Assembly: GCF_900142285.1 (NCBI RefSeq)
Contig: NZ_FRAJ01000014.1
Coordinates: forward strand, 19,180 to 83,179
Length of the DNA: 64,000 nucleotides
Reading direction: 5' to 3'
Source of the DNA: Caminicella sporogenes DSM 14501
GTDB taxonomy: Bacteria > Bacillota > Clostridia > Peptostreptococcales > Caminicellaceae
Shown here piece after piece: positions 24,503 through 32,618 of the stretch; positions within the stretch are counted from its first letter, which is position 1; each line of letters starts with the position of its first letter. The notes under the pieces were generated by a model that worked only from the letters and a program-made list of their open reading frames with translations, was not told the origin of the DNA and did no database searches. Both the position numbers and the translations under genes were made by a program.

Positions 24503-26080
24503 TTATTTTCTAGAGCGTCTGCTCTTTTTTGCTGGTTTTTCAGGTTTTACTTCAGGTGTTTCAGTAGCTGTTTCTTCTGTTTCTGTTTTATCTGGTGTTT
24601 CTACTTTTGAATAGGTTTTTATTCCTTCCTGGGCTGCTTTTAAAGCTTTAATAAACTCTTCTTTATCTAACCTTACTCTAGATTCTTTAAACTCAAATCT
24701 GCCGCCACCGAATATATTTTCTTTCTTTTCAAGCTGAAGATATCTGTCCTTACCATCTATATAAGCTCTTACAGTTAAATCTACTGTTCCTGCCAGTACA
24801 TTTGCTACTTTGTCATTAATGTTAGGTTTTATTGTGGTAATTTTATTACCGTTTTTAAGAGTTATCTCAGAGTTTAGTTCTTTTGAAATATAGATAATTT
24901 GATATCCTAAGCTTTTAAGTCTTTTCATGGCTGATAAAAATTCGGTTCTTACCATATCCCAGCCTTTACCAAAGCCTGCATCCTGTTCGTGGTCTATTCC
25001 TAATTTTTTATAAATATACAACCTACAGTGTTCATATAAATCCTCAACTAAATCAATACATACTCTTTTGAATGTATTATCTTTCTTTTCAAGCTCTGCC
25101 ACAGCATCTAGAAACACTTCCCAAGCCATCTTTACTTTTTTAAGTCTTCCTTCATAGGTCACTTCATCCGCAATTTTCACAACTGGAGATGTTGTATTAT
25201 CTGTGTTTCCATCGGTATTTAGAAACAGTAGGTCATCAAACTTATCAACAAAGGTTGATTTTCCAACATAACTGTCGGCATATAGCCACATATCAGGGTT
25301 TACATCAATTTTCTTTTCTCGCCTTTCATTTTTAGGTAGTAGCATGTAATCAATCTCCTCCTCACAGTATTTTTGAAATTCACACCATGAGCATAATCTA
25401 CTCGGCGCTTTTTCATAGTTTTTTTCACTTTCAATATCAGAACAGCTATTAAAGAACTCCTCAACCTTCTGGTGGTCATAGTCTACTTCTATAACCTTTA
25501 CTTCCATACCAGATAGAGTTTCTTTAAGTCTCTTTCTAAACTGATACAAATCTTCTGTTTTCTTCTGCCTGATATAGGTTTTAGGGATAAAAATATAACC
25601 TAGCCTTTTTACTTTAAATCCTAATTTTTCTAAAAAGTATTTATATAGATGTAATTGCTTTGACTGAAGGTAGTGGTCGATGTTGTTACTGTATTTAAAA
25701 TCATAGATGTCTACTGTGCTGTTCTTATTATAGATAGTTAAATCCACAAATCCTTTAAATTCAGGAAAATCTATCTCGTATTCAAAGATGACTGGTTTAT
25801 CTCGAGTTAAATCATTAATTACCTCTAACGCTTTTTCTACAAGGATTGTTAGTTTAATCATTTCATTAATGTGTTTATCGTTTATAACTGGATATTGGTC
25901 ATAATAATATTTCTCCATGTCATTAATGCCCTTTTCCAGTCCCAGATGCATAGCACTTCCAACAATCAGTGGAGTATCTGCACTAGGAGGAATAATAGTG
26001 GTTAATCCTTTGATGTATCTAAGATAGAACTGAAACTTGCATTTTTCAAAGCACTCCATCCGGCTGAAGCTAAACTGCAT
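24503..26080 (-). CDS. PD-(D/E)XK nuclease fused to a RecA-like phage ATPase
   Basis: 525 residues. Residues 1-245 form a Cas4/AddB-like nuclease: GSAMHLGLE (near 43), a D-(x)n-DFKYSN active site near 120, QLHLYKYFLEKL and a four-cysteine iron-sulfur pattern (CFEKC at the start; CSWCEFQKYC near 230). From about 260 a RecA/Sak4-type ATPase follows: Walker A SYVGKSTF, a Walker B-like RVCIDLVEDLY and IIYISKEL. The two parts are normally separate proteins in relatives. The fusion would join end-resection to strand annealing in phage recombination. An AAAGGAGGTG site fixes the start, which lies inside the VRR-NUC frame. Confidence 0.85.
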   Translation of the reverse strand: MQFSFSRMECFEKCKFQFYLRYIKGLTTIIPPSADTPLIVGSAMHLGLEKGINDMEKYYYDQYPVINDKHINEMIKLTILVEKALEVINDLTRDKPVIFEYEIDFPEFKGFVDLTIYNKNSTVDIYDFKYSNNIDHYLQSKQLHLYKYFLEKLGFKVKRLGYIFIPKTYIRQKKTEDLYQFRKRLKETLSGMEVKVIEVDYDHQKVEEFFNSCSDIESEKNYEKAPSRLCSWCEFQKYCEEEIDYMLLPKNERREKKIDVNPDMWLYADSYVGKSTFVDKFDDLLFLNTDGNTDNTTSPVVKIADEVTYEGRLKKVKMAWEVFLDAVAELEKKDNTFKRVCIDLVEDLYEHCRLYIYKKLGIDHEQDAGFGKGWDMVRTEFLSAMKRLKSLGYQIIYISKELNSEITLKNGNKITTIKPNINDKVANVLAGTVDLTVRAYIDGKDRYLQLEKKENIFGGGRFEFKESRVRLDKEEFIKALKAAQEGIKTYSKVETPDKTETEETATETPEVKPEKPAKKSRRSRK

Positions 26081-26367
26081 GAATTCACCTCCTTTATGAG
26101 TTTTTTAAATTTCTTAAATCCTTCTGGATATAAAATCACTCCTATACCACCAGCAGCATTAATATTTCTAATATTCATCTTCTGTATCTCTGTAGGTTTT
26201 CCATTATCTCCTTTAAGTTCAATAGCAATAAATACTCCATTAATGCAGCAGATTAAATCGGGTATACCTGCTCTTTGATATCCTCCTCCAAATACTTTGA
26301 AAAACCAGGTGTTGGGTTGGGATTTTAAGAACTTTATTACTTTTCCTTGAAACTGTTTCTCTGTCAT
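26002..26367 (-). CDS. VRR-NUC endonuclease
   Basis: 121 residues with the domain's core: E-(x)n-K entry helix (FQGKVIKFLKSQ), GIPDLICCINGVFIAIELKG (catalytic D-x9-ExK), and EIQKMNIRNINAAGG. VRR-NUC proteins are structure-specific nucleases common in phages next to SNF2 helicases. The last 27 codons overlap the next gene by 79 nt and look unlike the family (NSCSLASAGWSAL), so a 3' frameshift may have extended it. The start overlaps the helicase stop (ATGA). Confidence 0.88.
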   Translation of the reverse strand: MTEKQFQGKVIKFLKSQPNTWFFKVFGGGYQRAGIPDLICCINGVFIAIELKGDNGKPTEIQKMNIRNINAAGGIGVILYPEGFKKFKKLIKEVNSCSLASAGWSALKNASFSSILDTSKD

Positions 26368-27611
26368 ATGTCCACCTTCTCGAATAAATCTAGTGTGAAG
26401 TCCCTTCTTTCCTTAAGTACCTTTAGGATTTTCTCTTCCACACTTTTTTCTGTTATAAGGTAGTAGTAAAAACATGTCCTGCTTTGGCCTATGCGGTGTA
26501 TCCTTTTCTTTGACTGCATCCATAATTCACTGGATAAAGGTAAGCTGTAGTAAATAGTTTTATTAGCTCTTTGAAGGTTCACACCTGAAGCTCCTGCTTG
26601 GTATTGAACTAGTGTTACTGTATTGAATTTAGTTTTATAATTTTCTAAATTGCTGCCTTCTCCATTGATATGGGATACAGGCTTTTCTAATTTTTCACAG
26701 ATGCCTTTAATAATTTCAAATTCTTTTTTAAAGTTGTAGAATACTACCACTCTATCTTCTGTAGATATAAGTAAATCCTTAAGTGCCTGTTGTTTGTGTG
26801 GATTATATATGGATGATAGTTGTCTTAGATATAATAATTTCGTTAAAGAGGTATCCCCTACTAAAGTTTCATCATTTATGGTAATAACTCTATCTTTTTT
26901 AAACTTCCTGTACTCCTTGGTGTTTTTCACTGTTACCATATTTTCAATCTGTTCTGGCAGGTCAAAGACTTCTTCACTTTTCATAAATACTGCTCCGTGT
27001 TTTTTCAATTTCTCTTTTAACCTATCTACATTTTTATATCCCTTCACAACTGTAATCTGAAATCCACCCATATCAAGTTTTTCTGTAATAGTATAGTGTT
27101 TATAAAATAGCTTTTTGCTTATATTCCAACCTAAGAGTTTTAACTGGGACCATAATTCCTCATACTTTCCACCAGTAGGTGTTCCAGATAGTAAAATTAC
27201 ATTAGTTGGATTTAAACCTAAAATAAATTTAGCCCTATTTGATGTCTCATTTTTTATATATTGGGACTCATCCAGCAGTAATGTAAAATCTTTTAATTTC
27301 TGTAATTGTTCCCTTCGCCATACTGGGTCGTAGTTGATTATAATAACGCTGTGCTTCGGAATGCTTTCTATGGATTGATTCTTGAAAATTATTACTTCAT
27401 AGTCATAGTAAGTTCTAAAATGCTCAGCCCAGTCTTTGATTTTGGACTTTTGGCAAACTACTAAATTGTATGGAGCATTTAACTGTTTCATTTTCTCTGA
27501 GCCTACAAAAGTCTTCCCAAGCCCAAGGTCTAGATAATATGCTACTCTGTTTATTTTTTCAGTTTCTTTTAGGACTTGTCTTTGATGTGGGTATAGAATT
27601 ATTTTTATCAC
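26364..27611 (-). CDS. SNF2-family DNA helicase (phage)
   Basis: 415 residues with the complete SF2 set: Walker A YLDLGLGKTFVG (near 30), motif II LLDESQYIKN (near 115), motif III LLSGTPTGGKYEELW, and motif VI IHRIGQSRT (near 372). It is at the small end of the family, as usual in phages. It starts at a GTG overlapping the XRE stop (GTGA). SNF2 plus VRR-NUC is a recurrent phage pair for processing replication intermediates. No defect is visible. Confidence 0.92.
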   Translation of the reverse strand: MIKIILYPHQRQVLKETEKINRVAYYLDLGLGKTFVGSEKMKQLNAPYNLVVCQKSKIKDWAEHFRTYYDYEVIIFKNQSIESIPKHSVIIINYDPVWRREQLQKLKDFTLLLDESQYIKNETSNRAKFILGLNPTNVILLSGTPTGGKYEELWSQLKLLGWNISKKLFYKHYTITEKLDMGGFQITVVKGYKNVDRLKEKLKKHGAVFMKSEEVFDLPEQIENMVTVKNTKEYRKFKKDRVITINDETLVGDTSLTKLLYLRQLSSIYNPHKQQALKDLLISTEDRVVVFYNFKKEFEIIKGICEKLEKPVSHINGEGSNLENYKTKFNTVTLVQYQAGASGVNLQRANKTIYYSLPLSSELWMQSKKRIHRIGQSRTCFYYYLITEKSVEEKILKVLKERRDFTLDLFEKVDI

Positions 27612-27835
27612 CTGCTTTCTTTTGTTTTTATATTTTCATTTAGAATAAGATTCTCTAGCCTTTCTTCTGGAAATACTCTAAGTAGACCAGAAATTACTTT
27701 TCTGCCTGCACCACGTCTACCGGATAAAACATTACTAAGAGTTCCCTTAGAAATATTCATCCTTCTTGCAAGTTCATTTTGGGTCCAGCCATTTGCCTGT
27801 AACTTTTTTTGAATTATTTCTTGATTAATTTGCAT
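27608..27835 (-). CDS. XRE-family HTH protein
   Basis: 75 residues from the ATG at 27835 (GGGAAGG just upstream); a TTG six codons earlier is less likely. Helix-turn-helix: NELARRMNISKGTLSNVLSG. A basic tail follows. It is translated into the helicase gene by a 4-nt overlap, so it is an operon regulator of the replication module rather than the main repressor. Confidence 0.85.
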   Translation of the reverse strand: MQINQEIIQKKLQANGWTQNELARRMNISKGTLSNVLSGRRGAGRKVISGLLRVFPEERLENLILNENIKTKESR

Positions 27836-27917
27836 TACCTTCCCACCATCCAATACCTAGTCATCAAATAAATTGCTTCACCCCCTAAATTCTTTTATTT
27901 ATTTCTTCACTTATTGC

Positions 27918-28715
27918 TTATATATCAACCTTATATCCATATTCCTGCATTATGGAATCAATAAATTCAAGGGATTCAGGTAGCCATACATTGGTTTTAA
28001 TCTTCATTCCGTTTTTCAAAGTATCTGTAATAACTTGACAGTATCTTGTATGGCTATACTTAGCTGTCATAACGTAATATGAATTGCGACCATAGAAATT
28101 GTTGTCAACCTTTTTAATAACTCCTGCATCTTGCATTATTCTGTTAAACTCCTTTGCAGTTATTCCATAATACATTCCAATATCAGATGCTCTAAGCATT
28201 TCATTTAAACGCTGAAGATTTCTAAATAGTTGTAGTTTCTTATCCTGTTCTTCTACTTTTTCTGTAAGCTCTTGTATCTTTTTTCTTTCTTCTTTTAGTG
28301 CCTGAAGTGTTTTTATCATAGTATCAGGATTATTTAGCATTTCTTCTATTACCTTATCTGCTGCATAAATTCCGTGTTTTCTTATTGAAGGCAATACTTC
28401 ATCAAATATCCACTTTTCAAAGCGTTCAGCTTTTTCTTTCACTTCTTTATTTTTGCTTTGAGATGAAGCTCCAACAATTAAGCGATATAGATCTCCTTCT
28501 GGAATAAAATTCATTTCTATTTTTTTATTTATATTTTGTGGATGTGGTACCTCCCTTTTTGTTAGGTACCTACAGTGATTTATAACAGCTTTATGTGGAT
28601 TACTATATCCAAGCATTCTAGCACACTCAGTTGCTGGAAAATACTCTTTATCTTCAATAACTAAAATATTCAATTCGCCAAACTCAGTATTTTTAAATAT
28701 TTTTAATTGGTTCAT
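27918..28715 (-). CDS. phage antirepressor (BRO-N plus KilA-C)
   Basis: 265 residues. BRO-N domain at 1-110 (YFPATECARMLGYSNPHKAV; FEKWIFDEVLPSIRKHGIY), coiled coil (about 125-165), and a KilA-C DNA-binding domain at 170-255 (GMYYGITAKEFNRIM). Antirepressors of this type counter the lysogenic repressor. A GGAGG site precedes the ATG. It is one of the first genes of the leftward early operon. Confidence 0.9.
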   Translation of the reverse strand: MNQLKIFKNTEFGELNILVIEDKEYFPATECARMLGYSNPHKAVINHCRYLTKREVPHPQNINKKIEMNFIPEGDLYRLIVGASSQSKNKEVKEKAERFEKWIFDEVLPSIRKHGIYAADKVIEEMLNNPDTMIKTLQALKEERKKIQELTEKVEEQDKKLQLFRNLQRLNEMLRASDIGMYYGITAKEFNRIMQDAGVIKKVDNNFYGRNSYYVMTAKYSHTRYCQVITDTLKNGMKIKTNVWLPESLEFIDSIMQEYGYKVDI

Positions 28716-28730
28716 AAATTTTTCCTCCTT

Positions 28731-28976
28731 CTATAATCTTTTTACTTCATTATAAATAGCTTCATAATCTTCTGGTTTAACTTCTATAAGCTTATCTGCA
28801 CCATATTTCTTTAATAGTGCTTTAATTGCTGTTATCTTGCCTTTTTTCATTTTTTCAGACAGTATAAAACTTATATCTTGGATACTTATCTTATCTGTTT
28901 TAATTTGACTCTTGGCACGATATACAGCTGCTAGCTTTTCTAGTTCTTCTGCTAATGCAAGATGTATGTCATTCAT
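28731..28976 (-). CDS. small phage protein of the family often mislabelled rRNA biogenesis rrp5
   Basis: 81 residues from the ATG at 28976, placed 8 nt after GGAGG; a GTG three codons earlier lies next to that site. N-terminal helix (ALAEELEKLAAVYR), then ISIQDISFILSEKMKKG and the family's hallmark ALLKKYGADKLIEV-x-PEDYEAI. Common in Firmicute phages next to antirepressors and recombination genes. The C-terminal half resembles the LexA-like-independent rho/KOW-adaptor helices only loosely; the function is unknown. Confidence 0.8.
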   Translation of the reverse strand: MNDIHLALAEELEKLAAVYRAKSQIKTDKISIQDISFILSEKMKKGKITAIKALLKKYGADKLIEVKPEDYEAIYNEVKRL

Positions 28977-28996
28977 AATCTGCACCTCCTCTCCTA

Positions 28997-29320
28997 TTAG
29001 TAATTCAGAGCAAAGTCCTTGAGGATGCTGTTCATCACATTAAGGTCATTACCAGACAGGTTCGTCCTAAGTCTTTCCAGTAATTCTTGTTGTTCAGGCT
29101 TTAGGTACTTCCTGTTAAGATAATAATCATCTGCTACTTTCACTCCACCGCCATAACGACCTCGAATTGTTTCTATGGGGTAAGAAAGCGATAGGATATC
29201 AATATCATTTTTAATAGTTCTGATACTAACACCAAACTCAAAGGCTAAGTTAGACATAGTATCTTGTCGCCTTCTGCATAAAACTTCTATAATTTCCATT
29301 CGCCTTTCATTTGGCCCCAT
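28997..29320 (-). CDS. HTH transcription regulator at the start of the phage early operon
   Basis: 107 residues. Winged helix (HTH_11/DeoR-like): RRMEIIEVLCRRRQDTMSNL, recognition helix VSIRTIKNDIDIL and wing TIRGRYGGGVKVADDYY. The C-terminal helix pair may dimerise. It has a GGGGGTGAG ribosome site and is the rightmost phage gene in this direction, so it is a likely regulator of the replication block. No divergent CI-like repressor is seen within 350 nt to its right. Confidence 0.85.
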   Translation of the reverse strand: MGPNERRMEIIEVLCRRRQDTMSNLAFEFGVSIRTIKNDIDILSLSYPIETIRGRYGGGVKVADDYYLNRKYLKPEQQELLERLRTNLSGNDLNVMNSILKDFALNY

Positions 29321-29667
29321 CGCTTTCTCACCCCCTTTCCTTTGCTCTGTGATTTAAGAATAAAAGTTAAATAGGAAGGTTTATTTCTTATTTAGAAAAT
29401 TTTTTAATAAATTTTTGAAAAAATATTTCATCTGTTGAATTAATGAAGTACCACTACCTTTGCTTCTACTAATAGCTTATAAGATTAAATAGGTGCTGTG
29501 GCGGACACCTCATGTCCGGTTTTACAGCATAAAAACAATGGTTTCTTAAAATTACAAATAAAAAAGAGCCAAATATAAACCCCGCAGTTTGGATTAATAT
29601 TTAGCTCTTTAAGATATTTAAAAAACGGACATCTCGTGTCCGCTTTTTGAAAAAAATTTTTTATTTT
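29321..29667. other. non-coding gap with a hairpin and two terminators
   Basis: No gene. A compound hairpin CGGACA/TGTCCG inside TGCTGT/ACAGCA (29494-29529); a long terminator-like hairpin AAAGAGC/GCTCTTT (29563-29610); and a terminator hairpin CGGACA-tctcg-TGTCCG with T-runs on both sides (29621-29648), which would end the metallopeptidase transcript. Confidence 0.65.
29621..29648. terminator. bidirectional terminator with CTCG loop
   Basis: AAAAACGGACA-tctcg-TGTCCGCTTTTT forms a strong stem with T-runs in both directions. It lies 20 nt after the stop of the metallopeptidase gene. Confidence 0.75.
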
Positions 29668-31536
29668 TTATAATGGTGCAGCACCATATTGATGTAAAAA
29701 TGTTCTGATTTCATCCATCGTATGTCCATAAAGATGTGTTAAAGCAAAATTATACCATTGGTGATTTTGGTTGGCTAAATTTAGTGAAAACGGTGATTTG
29801 TCAATAATATGTCTGCTGATTTCAGGCGGCAGATGCAGTCCTAAGCAAATTAAAATTATGGAATTTAGTGACCCTGTTTCTTCTCCATTAACGATTCGTC
29901 TTATAGTACGTTCACTAAGCATTGTCCTCTCTGCCAATTCTTTGAATGTTACGTTTTTCCATTTACGTACTATTTTTAGAGAATCGGTATAGCTGTTTGG
30001 CAGTTTATTATATATACGAGCATTTTCTGCCAATACATCAGCAAGCAGTTTTGCTTTCTTTTCCTGAGTGGAATACTCATAACCTCCGCTATATTTTATA
30101 TCAAAACTAATTATTGAGCTTTTATCCCTGTTTAAGAAACATTCACTATAGTATTTTTCTCTACATCCAGACCTAACCGACAATTCGAAAATCAGACAAC
30201 ACTCTTCCATATGAGTTCGTGCATAATCTGTAAGTATAGTATTTCCAAATATATCCTGTGTTAAATATTTGGGATGGTTTAAAACAAAGTGTGAATCAAC
30301 ATATAAATAACTGCCGTCTCTTACTAGAGAACTCATTTCCGGATTGGCTAAACTTTGGATTGCAGCATCTGTTGCACTAATAGAAAAAGTTTGATTTCTT
30401 TGTAGAATTCCCTTTTTAAATCTATGTGGTTTTACATATCGACCATCAATGTATGTGAAAGTTCCAATAGCTTCCTCATATCCCACATCAATCATACGAA
30501 TTTTAGCTGCAGTGCGGGATACACCAAAAAATGTCGCTAATGAATCAATTACCGGCTCCATTACATCTATAAGTTCATCGGTACCTATCTCTTTTTTATA
30601 TTGCTTAATAAATTCAAAAGCTTTTTTCTTAAATGTTGAAATTGGCATTTGAATCCTTGGAGCAAGTGCATTTGCCTGCCATTCCATCCAGTCAGTCGCA
30701 TCTTTATTATTATCTTTTATGCCACCTATTACCTGGCACTTAATTCGTGTGGCACTGCTGTTATATAATCTTTCCAATTCAAATGCTTTTCTATGTAAAT
30801 CCCAATGAACACACTCATGCACAATGGTGTTATTAACTGATCCTAGATTATAAAGAAAATATGCTTTTGGATCCACGAATATAGTTTTGGCATCTACATG
30901 GGTTTGTACCATTTTATCACTGACTTTATCGTAAAATTCTGCTTCGCAATCGTGAAAGAATATCTGCCCAAACACACATAAATCCTTTGTAATCTCTCTC
31001 ATTTCAACTCTAAGACCCATTTTTTCTGCCAATACTTGTGGTTCAACTGCCATAGGGGTTTTTAATGCTTCTGGGTAATATCTGCGCAGAAAATCTGTAG
31101 CGACAGATTCTAATTGTTCCTTACTAATAATAGGAACAAGAGAATCCGACATAGGTTTTGGCTGCTTATTTTTACCGATATACTCAGTTACACTGGAGAT
31201 TATAAAATCATCCAAATTGCTGTCCAAATCTCCTAAGCATTTCAGCATAAACCACTGACTACAATATTCAGTTTCATCATAGTGATAATCTGACTCACGA
31301 ACTCCTAAATCAGCTTCTACAACGACATCAAATTCTATTTTCATACCCAGCAAGTCATTTACAGATACAAACTTTACTTCTATATCTGACAATTCTATGC
31401 CACCAATGTTTCGAACTTTATATAACCTCAAATTCAAATTATCATAGTTTTCTTCTATGTAATTTTTCACTGCATTAAATAATTCATTTTCAAATCTGTC
31501 TGCCACATAATCTTTAAATGAACGATTACCTGCCAA
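29668..31536 (-). CDS. ImmA/IrrE-type metallopeptidase with C-terminal HTH
   Basis: 622 residues. N-terminal region (1-130) of unknown fold; zincin domain with HECVHW (near 237-242) and an N-terminal extension typical of ImmA/IrrE (LAEKMGLRVEMREITKDL). The C-terminus has a helix-turn-helix at about 535-565 (TFKELAERTMLSERTIRRIV, then NGEETGSLNSI). Family members cleave or displace repressors and control excision. It starts at a TTG with a GGGGG site 8 nt upstream. Adjacent to the phage early region but separated by terminators; it could serve the prophage or a separate element. Confidence 0.85.
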   Translation of the reverse strand: MAGNRSFKDYVADRFENELFNAVKNYIEENYDNLNLRLYKVRNIGGIELSDIEVKFVSVNDLLGMKIEFDVVVEADLGVRESDYHYDETEYCSQWFMLKCLGDLDSNLDDFIISSVTEYIGKNKQPKPMSDSLVPIISKEQLESVATDFLRRYYPEALKTPMAVEPQVLAEKMGLRVEMREITKDLCVFGQIFFHDCEAEFYDKVSDKMVQTHVDAKTIFVDPKAYFLYNLGSVNNTIVHECVHWDLHRKAFELERLYNSSATRIKCQVIGGIKDNNKDATDWMEWQANALAPRIQMPISTFKKKAFEFIKQYKKEIGTDELIDVMEPVIDSLATFFGVSRTAAKIRMIDVGYEEAIGTFTYIDGRYVKPHRFKKGILQRNQTFSISATDAAIQSLANPEMSSLVRDGSYLYVDSHFVLNHPKYLTQDIFGNTILTDYARTHMEECCLIFELSVRSGCREKYYSECFLNRDKSSIISFDIKYSGGYEYSTQEKKAKLLADVLAENARIYNKLPNSYTDSLKIVRKWKNVTFKELAERTMLSERTIRRIVNGEETGSLNSIILICLGLHLPPEISRHIIDKSPFSLNLANQNHQWYNFALTHLYGHTMDEIRTFLHQYGAAPL

Positions 31537-31800
31537 TATAGTATCCCCCTTCTCAATAGGCAGTGGTACAATATTTCATTTTAGTTTGCCTCTTTTAAAT
31601 AAAACTCTGAACAAAGTAATTATTCCTGTCAAAAAAATAAATATTTAATAATTTTTAAATATTCTTTATTTGCTTTTAGGTAAATTATACCATTCTTTGT
31701 CGATTTGTTAAATCAAAAACTGTAGATTAATTTCGTAGATTAGTCCACCACTGGAAAAATTTGTAACCTAATTTATTCTTTTGAATTTAAATATATTATA
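31537..31800. other. AT-rich promoter-side spacer
   Basis: Upstream region of the metallopeptidase gene; I see no gene or clear repeat in it. Confidence 0.4.
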
Positions 31801-32186
31801 AATATAGCTTATAATAATTTAGATGGAATTTTAAAAGTTAGTTATCCTAAAGTTATTAAGCTTTATAGATATAAAAGGATTTTAGAATGTCCCTTTTGTC
31901 ACAGCACTGGGAATAAATTTAATTCTGATAAGTACAGCATTTGCGATACATATATTTTTAATTACTACAGCAGTTTAGAAAACTGTACTATGCAAACCCA
32001 GGAAATGCAAGGTTCTGTGAAATCTGCGGCAAACCTACATATTTTGGTATGGAAAAGCTTCTTTTAGATTGGAAAGAGGCAAAAGCAAAATCCGAAGAGA
32101 ATACTTTTCCTGATTTTAATGAATTTGATGGAGATATCTTTGATGAAACAGCATCTGATGATGAAGATGAAGAAATTCCATTTTAA
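31801..32186 (+). pseudogene. zinc-ribbon protein remnant with a frameshift
   Basis: Without a start codon, one frame reads LDGILKVSYPKVIKLYRYKR then LECPFCHSTGNKFNSDKY, and about 31970 the reading passes into a second frame: KLYYANPGNARFCEICG, PTYFGMEKLLLDWKE, and an acidic tail ending DDEDEEIPF. Two CxxC pairs (CPFC, CEIC) suggest a zinc ribbon. The only plus-strand coding trace in this part of the window. Origin and family not recognised. Confidence 0.55.
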
Positions 32187-32191
32187 TTAGA

Positions 32192-32226
32192 AAACCGTTA
32201 TGGTTTAATAATTGGCCATAACGGTT
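32192..32226 (+). terminator. terminator after the zinc-ribbon remnant
   Basis: AAACCGTTATGG and CCATAACGGTTT form a 12-bp stem with a 11-nt loop, 5 nt after the stop. A second hairpin, GGTCATA/TATGACC with a T-run, lies at 32400-32436; the remaining DNA up to 32618 holds only degenerate fragments. Confidence 0.8.
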
Positions 32227-32618
32227 TAATTTATACAAACATAGAATCTTCTTTGACTTTTTTATTATAATAACATTTTAAAGATAGAATTTAAAAATAT
32301 CTCTTATGGCATAATTCTCAAGATAACTTTAGTTCAGATAAGTACGGTGAAAGTTACGAAAGATATAAATGAATTTAGTTTTGTTGCTGAAAGTGTTACG
32401 GTCATAGCCAACTTAACTGCTGGATATGACCTTTTTATTTTGCTTTATTAGTAAGTCAGGTCTCCCAATTCAAATTCTTCCTTATATTTTATTTCTCAAT
32501 GGATGGAGTATAAACTTTTTGCACAAGGTCATCTGGACTTCCAATGGTTGCATAACTAGCTGCATATATGTATTTTATGTGCATTCTACTATTCAACTAT
32601 ATCTATAACACAAAAACC

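Noticed and set aside
32426..32608. 60-codon plus-strand frame upstream of hsdR 3' end
   Set aside because: No ribosome site, no recognisable sequence, overlaps degenerate DNA.
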